DNA of 64,000 nucleotides from Williamsia sp. 1135. GTDB taxonomy: Bacteria > Actinomycetota > Actinomycetes > Mycobacteriales > Mycobacteriaceae. The DNA lies in assembly GCF_002095395.1 (NCBI RefSeq), contig NZ_MJEI01000083.1, forward strand, positions 18,261-82,260, given 5' to 3'. How positions within the stretch are numbered: the stretch's first letter is position 1; each line of letters starts with the position of its first letter. Of this stretch, positions 8,222 through 17,167 are shown piece after piece. Under the pieces are notes generated by a model. The model saw only the letters and a program-made list of their open reading frames with translations. It did not search any database and was not told the origin of the DNA. Position numbers and translations under genes: made by a program.

Positions 8222-8240
8222 GCCATATAGGCTATTCCGT
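8222..8240 (+). promoter_or_regulatory. Second TAGGCTATT site, before the binding-protein gene
   Basis: The sequence GCCATATAGGCTATTCCGT contains the same TAGGCTATT core as the site at 8107, in the opposite orientation and about 45 bases before the binding-protein start. It sits in a small imperfect palindrome (AGCC ATAT AGGCT). Only 8 of 19 bases match the IdeR consensus, so a different iron regulator is possible. Confidence 0.35.
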
Positions 8241-8284
8241 AGTGAAATCGCTGCTCAGAACACTTCGACGAAAGGCCGACCACT

Positions 8285-9293
8285 GTGACGGTCCACGCAA
8301 CACCGAGACGACTGACGATGCTCGTCGCCGCCCTCCTCAGCTCCGTCTTGTTCCTGACCGCCTGCAGCGGCGGCAACGACAACGAGTCGGCCGACGTCGG
8401 CGAATCGTCGTCTGCCGGCTACCCGGTCACCGTTCCAGCCGCGTACGGAGACTTCACCCTGGACAAGAAGCCCTCACGAATTGTCGTGATCGGCGTCGAG
8501 AACGTGGACCTGCTCAATGCTCTTGGCGAGAAGCCGGTTGCGTTCGCGGCCGCGGGCGAGGCGGACGAGGAAGCCCTGAACGCGGGCTCGCCGTGGATCG
8601 CCGACCTCTACTCGGCGGGTGAGTACGACCCTTCGCTGATCACCAGCGAATACAAGGTCTCGCTCGAGGCTGTGGCGGAGCAGAATCCCGACCTCATCAT
8701 CGGCTCGTCGTTCTACATCGAGCAGCCGCAGTACGAAGAGCTGAGCAAGCTGGCTCCGACCTACGTCAAGGTGACGTCGCCTGATCGTGACTGGAAAGCC
8801 GACTTTACCGACCTGGGCGAGCTGCTGGGCAAATCCGACCAGGCACAAAACGCCCTCACCGACCTCGACGCAAAGTATGCGGCCGCGAAGGAGACCTTGC
8901 CTGGTCTGCAGGGGCAAGACCATCAACACCGGTTGGTACAACGAGGGCGGCGTTCGTATGCCACCCACCTACAGCTGGGTCGAGGATCTCGGTCTGGTTC
9001 CGGCCGCGAACCAGCCTGCCTTCGGTACTCCCGCAGCGACGCTGTCGGCGGAGAACCTGGATCAGTTCGCCGGCGATGTGGCCATCCTCAGTGCCACCGA
9101 CCCCGAACGTGCTGCCCTGGAGGCAGATCCGCGCTACAGCCGGCTGCCCTCCGTGGCGAACGGAACGTTCATCTTCAGCGACCGCACACTCATCGACGCA
9201 GGGCTCTCGGCCGGGCCTGCAAGTCTGAGCTGGTTGCTTACGGAAATCGTGGCGACGCTCGAACAGTCGAAGTTGAACTCCGAAGGACAGTAG
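8285..9293 (+). pseudogene. Iron-siderophore substrate-binding lipoprotein, frameshifted
   Basis: ABC-type ferric siderophore-binding lipoprotein (FepB/FecB-like, class III binding protein). A signal peptide ends in the lipobox LTAC with the lipidated cysteine at residue 27. The first frame holds the N-lobe (PSRIVVIGVENVDLLNALG) and stops matching after GLQG; the C-lobe (KTINTGWYNEGGV to WLLTEIVATLEQ) continues in another frame. The join is a run of four G at 8911-8914; removing one G restores a single protein of about 335 residues. This could be a true frameshift or a homopolymer sequencing error. The gene is divergent from the siderophore operon and shares a motif with it, so import of the same siderophore is likely. 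No permease gene is next to it. Confidence 0.8.
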
Positions 9294-9325
9294 GAACACT
9301 CGAGCTCGAGTAAGAGCTCATCAAA

Positions 9326-9369
9326 CGGAAGGCCGGACCAGGGCATACCCGCCCAGGTCCGGCCTTCCG
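9326..9369. terminator. Bidirectional hairpin terminator
   Basis: Perfect 14-base inverted repeat (CGGAAGGCCGGACC at 9326-9339 and its complement at 9356-9369) with a 16-base loop, followed on the plus strand by GCTTTCTG. It lies between the convergent ends of the binding-protein gene and the ABC exporter gene. Confidence 0.8.
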
Positions 9370-9394
9370 GCTTTCTGATGTCTGCCTCGGGCTG

Positions 9395-11188
9395 TCAGAT
9401 ACCGGCGCGGCCGCGGGACCACGCCTTCCACAGATCTCCGTAACGACCCCCCAGCGAGACGAGCTCGGTGTGCGTGCCCACCTCGACAATGCGGCCGCGC
9501 TCCATGAAGACGATTCGGTCGGCACGTGCGGCCTGGCTGAGCCGGTGAGCGATGATCAGCGCGGAACGACCTCGCAAGGCGGCCTGAGCCGACTCTTCGA
9601 GTACCCCGGCGCCGACGCTGCCGGCATCGGCGGTGGCCTCGTCGAGGATGGCGATCTTCGGACCGAGCAAGACCAGCCGCGCCAGCGCGAGCTGCTGTGA
9701 CTGCATCGGCGTGAGCTGATGTCCCTCCTGCCCGACAACGGTTTTCACACCATCGGTGAGTCCCCGCACCCATGCGGCGGCGCCGACGACCTCCAATGCG
9801 GACCACAACGCTTCCTCGGACGCATCGGGGGCGGCCATGCGTAGGTCGTCGCCGAGGGTGCCGGCGAACACGTGCACTTCCTGGGTGACCAGCGCGATCG
9901 AGCGGGACAGCTCGGTGGGATCGACGGTGGAGATGTCGACGCCTTCGAGCAGCGCGCGCCCGCCGGTCGGCCGATGGATGCCGGCGACGATCGCCGCGAG
10001 GGTCGTCTTGCCTGCGCCCGAGGAGCCCACCACCGCGACGTGTTCTCCATCGGCCACGGTCAGCGATATATCGTGCAGCACAGTGTGATCTGCCGAGTAT
10101 CCGTGCGTGATGCCTTCGAGCTCGAGCAGCGGCGCCGAAGGCACCCGAGAGCCATCTGCCGTCGGTGCGTCGACGGCAGCGGACTCTTCGATCACCCCGA
10201 CGATCCGGCCGAGTGCGACGGCACCGGACTGCAGGTCGTCGACCACGAACAGCAACTGACCGATCGGATCGAACAGCAGTAGGAAGAAGAGCATGGCCGC
10301 GGTGACCGCACCGATGGTGAGGGAGTCGGCGTCGACGAGGATGAATCCGACGATCAGAATGGTTGTCATCCCGACGAATTCGCCGAGATTGACACGTGCG
10401 CCGAGTCGACTCTGCAAGACGCTGGCGCGCATCTCCCACCGGACGACCTCCCACGAGTGCCGGTCGATGCGCCGATTCAGGGAGTCCGACAGACGGAAAG
10501 CGTGCACCGACTCGAGGCCGCGAATGGCGCCGAGCACGTTGTGCGCACGATCGGCGGTAGAGGCGCGCACCGCGGCATAGAGTCCCGGTGCCCGCTCGAG
10601 GTACATGCGAATCCCGTTGATGTACACCGGAAGGACGACCACCAGCACCACCAGGAAGCGCCAGTCCAGCGAAGCCAGCCCCAGGAAGGTGACGCTCACG
10701 GTGAACGCTGCGGTCAGGAGTGTAGGGATGGCGGAACCGATGGCCTCGCTCACGGTACTGACGTCGGCGGTCGCGCGAGACACCAGGTCGCCGCTACCCG
10801 CCGCCTCGATCCTGTTCAGCTGCAACCGCAATGACGCTTCTATCATCGCCTCGCGTAGGTTGGCGAGCATCGATTCGAAGATCTTCGCCGACAGCATGAC
10901 CCCGAGTCCGGCGAACAGCGCCGCGCCGACTGCGGAGGCCGCCATGATCGCGGACAACCGCCAGATCTCGGAGGCCTCGCCGTTGTCGTTCGCGATATCT
11001 ATGATGGTGCCCAGTGACCGCGGCGTGACCAGGCCGAGAGCGGCAGCGACAGTCATTATCACCGCGAGGAGTACCAACTGCCAGACGTGCCTGCGCATCT
11101 CCCGGCCGAGGTAACCCATCGTCGTCCCGAAGTCGGCGATCGCGAGTTTGCCGGATGTCGGCGCCACCTGCGGCGTCGCGGTGCTCAT
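9395..11188 (-). CDS. ABC transporter half (TMD-NBD), with intact Walker sites but degenerate signature
   Basis: Half transporter of the type IV exporter fold: six membrane segments in residues 1-330, then an ATPase domain. Walker A (GSSGAGKTTLAA, about residue 390), Walker B (KIAILDEATA) and the switch histidine (LIIAHRL) are intact, but the signature LSGGQRQR is replaced by LTPMQSQQ. It overlaps by four bases with the upstream half transporter, which has the opposite defects, so the two should form one heterodimer with a single working ATP site. The location next to siderophore genes suggests export of the siderophore or, as for mycobacterial IrtAB (also an exporter fold), import. Neither partner carries the IrtA siderophore-reductase domain; a separate SIP gene lies upstream. 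Confidence 0.88.
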   Translation of the reverse strand: MSTATPQVAPTSGKLAIADFGTTMGYLGREMRRHVWQLVLLAVIMTVAAALGLVTPRSLGTIIDIANDNGEASEIWRLSAIMAASAVGAALFAGLGVMLSAKIFESMLANLREAMIEASLRLQLNRIEAAGSGDLVSRATADVSTVSEAIGSAIPTLLTAAFTVSVTFLGLASLDWRFLVVLVVVLPVYINGIRMYLERAPGLYAAVRASTADRAHNVLGAIRGLESVHAFRLSDSLNRRIDRHSWEVVRWEMRASVLQSRLGARVNLGEFVGMTTILIVGFILVDADSLTIGAVTAAMLFFLLLFDPIGQLLFVVDDLQSGAVALGRIVGVIEESAAVDAPTADGSRVPSAPLLELEGITHGYSADHTVLHDISLTVADGEHVAVVGSSGAGKTTLAAIVAGIHRPTGGRALLEGVDISTVDPTELSRSIALVTQEVHVFAGTLGDDLRMAAPDASEEALWSALEVVGAAAWVRGLTDGVKTVVGQEGHQLTPMQSQQLALARLVLLGPKIAILDEATADAGSVGAGVLEESAQAALRGRSALIIAHRLSQAARADRIVFMERGRIVEVGTHTELVSLGGRYGDLWKAWSRGRAGI

Positions 11189-12990
11189 CGCTGTCCCCCG
11201 TTCGCACCGGCACGCAACGTCTCTGCGCCGGCCACATCTCCCTGATAGCTCAGTGCCCCGCCATCGAAAATGATCACCTGATCGGAAACCTCCAGCAGGG
11301 CAGGTGAATTGCTGAACACCACGGTGACGTGTCCGGCTCGCGCCCGAGCCAGCCGCTGTGCCACTGTCGCCTCGGTCACCGAATCCACTGCCGTGGTCGG
11401 ATCGTTCAAGACCAGGATTCCCGAATCCGCTGCAAGCGCTCGCGCGAGGCTGACACGTTGACGCTGGCCACCGGACAACATGCGTCCGGCCTCCCCGACC
11501 GGGGTGTCCAATCCGAGCGGGAGTACGTCCGCGACATCATCGCAGGCCGCAGCGAAGATCGCCCGGGTGATTCGCGAGTCGCGGTCGGGCTGGTCGCCCG
11601 CTCCCGCCCCGATGTTCTCCAGCACCGTGCCGTCGAACAGATCCGGGGAGTGGGGAACGCTGCGGACGAGCTGCTGTGAGATCTCGCTGTCCAGATCGAA
11701 CAGGCCGACCCCACCGACGGTCACGCTCCCGGACTCCGGCACCATCTTGCGGGCCAGGACCGACGTCAGCGCTTCGGTGGTCTCGGCCGGGCAGATGACG
11801 GCGACCAAACCCTGGATCGGCAGTTCCAGATCCAGGTCGCGAACCGGTCCGAGGCTGAACTTCTCGAAAGCAAGTGCCCCCTGGGCATCTCGCACGTCAC
11901 CGGTCTGCGCCGACGGCTCGGCCTGCAGCACCGAGAGCACCCGCTTGGCGCAGGGCACCGCGGTGTTCCACACGGCACCGAAGTTGGTGCCCAGATTGTT
12001 CAGTGGTCCCATGATGAACTGCGTCAGCCCGACCACGGTGATCAACGCGCCCAGGCTCATCTGACCGTCGAGGGCCATGAGTCCGGCGGCGACGCCGACT
12101 CCGACGACGAAGAGCGCCGAGACCATCTGCATGACACCGACATATGCGCCCTGAGACCGACCCGCTCGGATGGCGCCGTCGCGGGCGTGGCGGCTCGCCA
12201 CCCGGTAGCGACGCCCGGCCTCGGATTCAGCGCCGAGACCCTTCACGATGCGGAACCCGGCAACCAGATCGGCTGCCGTGCCTGCAGCCTCACCTGCCGC
12301 TTCCTGCTCGTGCTCGGTACGCGCCCGCAGCGGTCCTCCGCTGAGATCGAGGATCCAGAGCAACGTCGGGGCTCCGAGCAGGATGGCGAGGCCGAGCGGC
12401 CACGAGATGAAGAGCAACACGCCACCGGCTACCAGGACCGCGGCCATTTCACCGACCGGGAACACCGACAGGAAGACCGCGTACGAGAGCCGGTTGACAT
12501 CCGAGGTGGCGATGTTCAGCGACACGCCGGGGAGCCGCGCCGGACCCGCCATCCCCATCGGGTTCAAGATGCGATCGGTCACCCGCATGCGGAAGTGGTG
12601 TTCGACCATGGTCTGTCCGTAGACCGCCAATCGCTCCCCGAAGCGCCACGTATGGGACAGCAGTACGAAGTTCGCGGCGAGCGCGATCACCCAGATCACC
12701 AGCGAGCCGACGTCACCTGTCGCAACTGCGCGATCGATGGCGACGCCCATGATGACCGGGACCAGGGCCTCGCCGACGAAATGTCCGACCATCAGGGCCA
12801 TCGCGGGCACTGTGTATCTGTTGGCCCCGAACACCGTCCGCACGGCCAGCTGCCGCGGGGTGGTGTCGGCGTCGACCTGTATCTCGTGGCCACGGACCGG
12901 GTCTGCGGGTGGAACGAACCAGACCGGCCATCGGGTACCGGACCGGTACGCATCGGAATCCGCCTGACGCAGCTTCGCGTCGGTGTCCAC
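11185..12990 (-). CDS. ABC transporter half (TMD-NBD), with degenerate Walker sites but canonical signature
   Basis: Partner of the downstream half transporter. Six membrane segments occupy about residues 50-330. In the ATPase domain Walker A has lost its lysine (VICPAETTEALT instead of GxxGxGKST), Walker B reads ILVLNDPTTAVD where LDEPTSALD is usual, and the switch histidine region is VVFSNSP. The signature LSGGQRQRVSLARAL is perfect. It can therefore complete only its partner's ATP site. I chose GTG 12990 because GGAGG lies six bases before it; a GTG at 13017 would add nine residues without a binding site. A MerR-type palindrome lies in the short gap upstream. Confidence 0.88.
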   Translation of the reverse strand: MDTDAKLRQADSDAYRSGTRWPVWFVPPADPVRGHEIQVDADTTPRQLAVRTVFGANRYTVPAMALMVGHFVGEALVPVIMGVAIDRAVATGDVGSLVIWVIALAANFVLLSHTWRFGERLAVYGQTMVEHHFRMRVTDRILNPMGMAGPARLPGVSLNIATSDVNRLSYAVFLSVFPVGEMAAVLVAGGVLLFISWPLGLAILLGAPTLLWILDLSGGPLRARTEHEQEAAGEAAGTAADLVAGFRIVKGLGAESEAGRRYRVASRHARDGAIRAGRSQGAYVGVMQMVSALFVVGVGVAAGLMALDGQMSLGALITVVGLTQFIMGPLNNLGTNFGAVWNTAVPCAKRVLSVLQAEPSAQTGDVRDAQGALAFEKFSLGPVRDLDLELPIQGLVAVICPAETTEALTSVLARKMVPESGSVTVGGVGLFDLDSEISQQLVRSVPHSPDLFDGTVLENIGAGAGDQPDRDSRITRAIFAAACDDVADVLPLGLDTPVGEAGRMLSGGQRQRVSLARALAADSGILVLNDPTTAVDSVTEATVAQRLARARAGHVTVVFSNSPALLEVSDQVIIFDGGALSYQGDVAGAETLRAGANGGQR

Positions 12991-13037
12991 TAGATCCTCC
13001 GGCCGTTGTCCCTGCACGTGCCAACACCCTAGAACGC

Positions 13038-13051
13038 TAAGGGCGTCCTTA
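13038..13051. promoter_or_regulatory. Palindrome, candidate MerR operator for the ABC pair
   Basis: TAAGGGCGTCCTTA, with TAAGG/CCTTA arms, lies 48 bases before the first ABC start and just after the MerR gene end. MerR proteins bind short dyads inside promoters, so control of the exporter pair by the adjacent MerR regulator is plausible. This is inference from position and symmetry. Confidence 0.35.
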
Positions 13052-13098
13052 CTTGCAGGGGTGTGCCGATATGCCGGTTTCGTCGACGCGGAGCGCGA

Positions 13099-13566
13099 TC
13101 ACGGGCCGGTCGCGCCGCCGTACGTGGCGATCTTGTACTCGGTCGCCACGAGCGAGAACTGGAGCTCCCGGATCTGCCTGCGGATGGTGTCGCGATGTTC
13201 CATCAAGATGTCGAGACGTTCGGGCACCGTGTCGTCCCCGCGATCGACCAGTTCCACGTAATGCTGCAGGTCGCGCATCGGCATACCCGAGAGCCGCATC
13301 CGGGTCAGAAAGACGAGCCGGCGCACGGCCGCTGCGTCATATCGCCGGTGCCCGTTGGCATCTCGGTCCACGGTGATCAATTCGGCACGTTCGTAGTAAC
13401 GGAGCGTGTGCGCGGTGATCCCGAGCATGTCTGCGACGTCGGCGATCGGAAGCGGTTCGGTCACCTCGCTCGCGTCGATGAGGTCGTGTACCACCTCGAT
13501 GGTCTTCGGATCATCGACGTCGCCGAGGGCGGCGAGCGCCCGGCTCATCAGATCGTCGATTGCCAT
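13099..13566 (-). CDS. MerR-family transcriptional regulator
   Basis: A 155-residue regulator. The winged helix-turn-helix begins about residue 38 (LPIADVADMLGITAHTLRYYERAELITV), with the typical RRYDAAAVRRLVFL continuation, then a coiled-coil dimerisation helix (ERLDILMEHRDTIRRQIRELQ). There is no cysteine cluster for metal binding and no large C-terminal ligand domain, so the inducer is unknown. An N-terminal extension of about 35 residues is slightly unusual. It lies 27 bases after a short-chain dehydrogenase gene and 80-100 bases before the ABC exporters, all on one strand. Confidence 0.88.
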   Translation of the reverse strand: MAIDDLMSRALAALGDVDDPKTIEVVHDLIDASEVTEPLPIADVADMLGITAHTLRYYERAELITVDRDANGHRRYDAAAVRRLVFLTRMRLSGMPMRDLQHYVELVDRGDDTVPERLDILMEHRDTIRRQIRELQFSLVATEYKIATYGGATGP

Positions 13567-13593
13567 CTGATCACGGTAGTCCTGGCCGCCCGA

Positions 13594-14451
13594 TCAGACC
13601 GGCCGTACCGATTCCGGCACACCCGGGAAGTCGGCACCCGCCGAGACCTCGGCGTACGCCTCCAATTCGGCCAGCCCGCTGCGGTACGAATCACCGATCC
13701 GGCGGACGGCCTCGCGGCCCAGGGCGATGCGCAGCGGAGCGGTCTCCGCGTCGACCAGCGTGCGGATGATCTCGGCAGCGCGAGCAGGATCACCCTCCTG
13801 CTTGCCGTCCACAGCGAGCATGTCCGCCCGGATGGCGCCGAGCATGTCGCCGTACGTCGACGACGACGGTGCGAACTCGAGGACGTCGGCGGCGTTGAAC
13901 CCGGTACGGAAACGACTCGGCTCGACAATGAGGACCCGGATACCGAACGGCGCCACCTCCCCGGCCAACGCCTGCGACCAGCCTTCGAGTGCGAACTTGC
14001 CTGCCGAATAGGAACCGGCGCCGGGGAACGAGACCCGCCCACCCTGACTGCTGATCTGCACGATGGTGCCGGCTCCAGTCGTGCGCATGCCCGGCAGTAC
14101 AGCTCTGGTCAGCGCAGCAGGACCGAGCAGATGTTGCTCGATCATGTCCCGCAACCGGGCATCATCGACCTCTTCCGCGGCGCCGATCTGACCCACGCCC
14201 CCGTTGTTGACCAGCACGTCGACCCGACCGAAGCGGGCAACGGCCTGGTCGACGAGCCCCGCCGCGGCCGCGGTGTCGCGGACGTCGAAAGTACGTGGCA
14301 GCAGCTAATCCGGGTACTGCGCGACGAGGTCGTCCAAACGCTCGGGCCTGCGCATCGCGGCGACCACGGTGTCGCCAGCGGCCAGTGAAGCCTCGGTGAG
14401 TGCACGTCCGAACCCGGACGACGCTCCGGTGATGAGCCAGTTCTTTGTCAT
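13594..14451 (-). pseudogene. Short-chain dehydrogenase/reductase interrupted by an in-frame TAG
   Basis: Classical NAD(P)-dependent SDR. From ATG 14451 the cofactor motif TGASSGFGRAL is present, then the frame meets TAG at 14305-14307 (context D-stop-L). Beyond it the same frame continues with FDVRDTAAAAG, VLVNNGGVGQIG, the catalytic serine (QISSQGG) and the YSAGK motif (SYSAGKFALEGW) to a normal C-terminus. Without the stop it would be about 285 residues. No ATG with a good ribosome site follows the stop, so the product is probably lost unless the stop is a sequence error. The substrate is unknown; pairing with a MerR regulator is common for such SDRs. Confidence 0.8.
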
Positions 14452-14505
14452 GGGAGTGAAGCTATTGCTTCGAGTGCGCTCGAACGCAAGCCCGGCGCTG
14501 CGTGG

Positions 14506-15384
14506 TTACAGGCCTGCTCTCTCGAGGGCGTCGTCGAACTCCTCGCTGGCGATCTTCTCGCTCTTGCCTTCGGCAATCGCCGTCGAGTACACCGAGAACA
14601 GCTCGGCACCAACCTCTTCGAACTTGCGGGCCCAGGCCTCACCGTCGAAGCGCCAGTAGCCGATGATGTCGCACTGATCGGCCTTCCAGCCGTACTGCTT
14701 GCGCAGGTGCTTGCGCGCCGTCCGCGACGCCTTGGCCTCGGCGGCGAACCAGCAGTAGCCGCGGCCGTCCGTGTGCACGAACTCTTCGACGGCGTCACCG
14801 AGCTTGCTCTCGCCGAATCCGTTGCCGCTGCCCACTTTTGCGATCACCTCGACGTCGGCACGCTTCGGTAGGTACGCGAGATCCTCGTCGTCGCACACCT
14901 CGACGATGGCCGTCACCCGCGGATTCGCGGGAAGCTCCTCGAGTATGCGGGCGAGCGCGGGCAGTCCGGCGAGATCGGCCACCAGCAGCTGCCATTCGGT
15001 GGTGGGCTCCGGTCGATACCAGGACCGGGCGTGCGACATCGCGACCTCCTCCCCGATCCCTGTGCGCTGAGCCCACAGGGTCGCGGTGCCATGGTCGTGG
15101 ACGACGAAGTCGATGGTCATCGTCGCCGTCCGACGGTCCAGGTGGCGCACTGAGTAGTTGCGCCCTTCTGGCATCGGATTGATGTCGTAGTAGCTCCAGA
15201 CACCGTCGCGGTTCTCCATCGCCGGCGCCTTGCGCTCACCGGGCTCGGGAAAGTAGATCCCGACGGCCGCGTCGGCCACATCCGGCACCTGCAGCTGGTC
15301 GAGATCGTCGATCGCGAAGATGATTCGGATCAGCCGGGGGTTCAGCTCTGTCTTCTCGACCACGCGCCCAAACGAAAATCCCAT
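14506..15384 (-). CDS. Siderophore-interacting protein (SIP/ViuB family ferric reductase)
   Basis: FAD-binding ferric-siderophore reductase that releases iron from imported siderophores in the cytoplasm, using NAD(P)H or ferredoxin. The FAD-binding half shows YSVRHLDRRTATMTIDFVVH followed by GTATLWAQRTGIGEEV; the NAD(P)-binding half shows LLVADLAGLPALARILEEL and the C-terminal WFAAEAKASRTARKHLR and GYWRFDGE motifs. Length 292 is normal. An excellent IdeR-like box overlaps the promoter, so the gene should be induced in low iron. It leads a same-strand run with the SDR, MerR and ABC genes. Confidence 0.93.
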   Translation of the reverse strand: MGFSFGRVVEKTELNPRLIRIIFAIDDLDQLQVPDVADAAVGIYFPEPGERKAPAMENRDGVWSYYDINPMPEGRNYSVRHLDRRTATMTIDFVVHDHGTATLWAQRTGIGEEVAMSHARSWYRPEPTTEWQLLVADLAGLPALARILEELPANPRVTAIVEVCDDEDLAYLPKRADVEVIAKVGSGNGFGESKLGDAVEEFVHTDGRGYCWFAAEAKASRTARKHLRKQYGWKADQCDIIGYWRFDGEAWARKFEEVGAELFSVYSTAIAEGKSEKIASEEFDDALERAGL

Positions 15385-15389
15385 GCAAC

Positions 15390-15408
15390 GAAGGCTACCC
15401 TAACCATT
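15390..15408 (-). promoter_or_regulatory. IdeR/DtxR iron box before the SIP gene
   Basis: On the minus strand the site reads AATGGTTAGGGTAGCCTTC. By hand alignment 12 of 19 bases match the IdeR consensus, including GGTTAGG and TA-CCT. It ends six bases before the SIP start codon, so it would cover the start of a leaderless or short-leader transcript and block it when iron is abundant. Confidence 0.65.
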
Positions 15409-15514
15409 GAGCGCCGCGGTGACGCAGTTGCGGCTCCAGCCCTCTCCATGGTCCGACCAGTGCTAACTTCACAGCTGGCCGAGAGCGAGCCAGATCACAC
15501 CGGAAGGCAGGCGT

Positions 15515-16948
15515 ATGAGCCGGCGCGGCGCCACCCGTTCACCTGCGAAATTCCTGCGTCTTGCCACCATCATCTCGACCTTCGGCGGCCTGCTGTTCGG
15601 CTACGACACGGGCGTCATCAACGGCGCCCTGCCCTATATGGCCGAGAAGGACCAGCTGAATCTGACGTCGTTCACAGAGTCCCTGGTAGCGAGTTCGCTC
15701 ATCTTCGGGGCCGCGGTCGGCGCAATCGCGGGCGGTCGTCTCGCCGACCGATATGGACGTCGTCGCAACATCATCGGCTTGGCGGTCATCTTCTTCTTCG
15801 CGACCCTGGGCTGCGTCTTCGCCCCCTCGATGGAGGTGATGGTCGCCTTCCGGTTCGTGCTCGGACTCGCGGTCGGCGGCGCGTCGGTCACCGTACCCAC
15901 GTATCTCGCCGAGATGTCACCGGCCGAGAAACGCGGACGGATGGTCACCCAGAACGAGCTGATGATCGTCAGTGGACAGCTTCTCGCCTTCACGTTCAAC
16001 GCGATTCTCGCGAACCTCACCGAGGACAACCACGTCTGGCGCTACATGCTGGTCATCGCCACGTTGCCGGCGTTGGTGCTGTGGTTCGGGATGCTGATGA
16101 TGCCCGAGAGTCCGCGCTGGCTCGGCCGGCAGGGTCGGACCGCGGACATGCTGCGCGTCCTGTACCAGGTCCGCGAAGAGCAGCAGGCCCGCACCGAAGC
16201 GGACGAGATCACGCGCATGGCCGAGGAAGAGAAGGCGACGGTCGCGATGCAGTGGACCGTCCTGCGCGACGTCCCCTGGATCCGGCGGGTGCTGGTGATC
16301 GGCTGCGGCATCGCGGTCGTCCAGCAGATCAGCGGCGTGAACTCGATCATGTACTACGGGACGCAGATCCTGGAGGACTCCGGCTTCGACAAGGACGCCG
16401 CCCTCACGGCCAACATCGCGAACGGCGTCATCTCCGTGGCGGCCACGTTCGTCGGGATCTGGTTGCTGGGCAAGGTGGGTCGTCGGCCCATGTTGATGGT
16501 CGGCGTCGCCGGTACTGCCACGGCTCTGCTGCTGATCGGGATCTTCTCGCTGGTGTTGCCGGCGGGTACCGGCCGCGCGTTCGTCGTACTGACCCTGACG
16601 GTGACGTTCCTGGCGTTTCAGCAGGGAGCGACGTCGCCTGTCACCTGGCTGATGCTCTCTGAGATCTTCCCGCTGCAGGTGCGGGGCTTCGCTTTCGGCG
16701 TCACCGGCTTCGTGCTCTGGATGGTGAACTTCGCAGTCGGCTTCTTCTTCTTGCAGCTCGTCGACTGGTTCAGCATCTCCACGACGTTCTTCATCTTCTT
16801 CGTCCTGGGCTGCTGCGCACTCACGTTCGTGAAGCTGTATCTGCCCGAGACCAAGGGCAGGACGCTGGAGTCGCTCGAGACCGAGTTCACCGAGAAGTAC
16901 GGCGACGACGTGAGCACCGGGAAGCCGCGGAGTTACCTGCAGAAATAG
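15515..16948 (+). CDS. MFS sugar/polyol porter
   Basis: Twelve-helix major facilitator of the sugar porter family, about 477 residues, importing a sugar or inositol with protons. Family signatures are complete: GGLLFGYDTGVINGALPY in helix 1, GRLADRYGRRR after helix 2, the PESPRWL motif before the central loop, QQISGVNSIMYYG in helix 7, GRRPMLM, and the closing PETKGRTLE. It starts at ATG 15515 behind GGAAGGC. It stands alone, divergent from the SIP gene and with its own terminators. The exact sugar cannot be read; resemblance to IolT/XylE-like members is general. Confidence 0.92.
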   Translation: MSRRGATRSPAKFLRLATIISTFGGLLFGYDTGVINGALPYMAEKDQLNLTSFTESLVASSLIFGAAVGAIAGGRLADRYGRRRNIIGLAVIFFFATLGCVFAPSMEVMVAFRFVLGLAVGGASVTVPTYLAEMSPAEKRGRMVTQNELMIVSGQLLAFTFNAILANLTEDNHVWRYMLVIATLPALVLWFGMLMMPESPRWLGRQGRTADMLRVLYQVREEQQARTEADEITRMAEEEKATVAMQWTVLRDVPWIRRVLVIGCGIAVVQQISGVNSIMYYGTQILEDSGFDKDAALTANIANGVISVAATFVGIWLLGKVGRRPMLMVGVAGTATALLLIGIFSLVLPAGTGRAFVVLTLTVTFLAFQQGATSPVTWLMLSEIFPLQVRGFAFGVTGFVLWMVNFAVGFFFLQLVDWFSISTTFFIFFVLGCCALTFVKLYLPETKGRTLESLETEFTEKYGDDVSTGKPRSYLQK

Positions 16949-17001
16949 GTAACTCCGACTGAGCTACAGGGTCGGGGGTCGTGCAGCTCAGCCGGAGTTA
17001 C
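16928..17001 (+). terminator. Two mutually exclusive hairpins at the end of the MFS gene
   Basis: Hairpin A pairs CGGAGTTACCT (16928-16938, inside the last codons) with AGGTAACTCCG (16947-16957). Hairpin B pairs bases 16949-16965 with 16985-17001, 17 base pairs with one mismatch. Both use GTAACTCCG at 16949-16957, so they cannot form together. There is no T-tract. It may be a terminator whose folding depends on the ribosome finishing the gene. Confidence 0.55.
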
Positions 17002-17068
17002 TTGGTTCATCGCAGAGTTCTGCCAGGGCGTTACACACTCGCCAAAACTTTTTTCCCGCCTCCCGGAA

Positions 17069-17121
17069 ATGGGGCCTTTTGGCGGACCCCACCAGGGGTT
17101 TTGTTCGCCAGAAGGCCCCAT
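17069..17121. terminator. Long palindrome between convergent genes
   Basis: ATGGGGCCTTTTGGCG at 17069-17084 pairs with 17106-17121 (one mismatch in 16), with a nested ACCCC/GGGGT pair in the loop. It lies just past the 3' end of the fadA2 gene and acts, by position, as a bidirectional terminator without a T-tract. Confidence 0.6.
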
Positions 17122-17167
17122 CTTCGGAGACGAAGCGTAGCGGAGCTCGACCAGAACGTCGGGAGGG

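Noticed and set aside
13063..14388. Long plus-strand frame over the MerR and SDR genes
   Set aside because: Antisense shadow; both minus-strand genes have full domain motifs.
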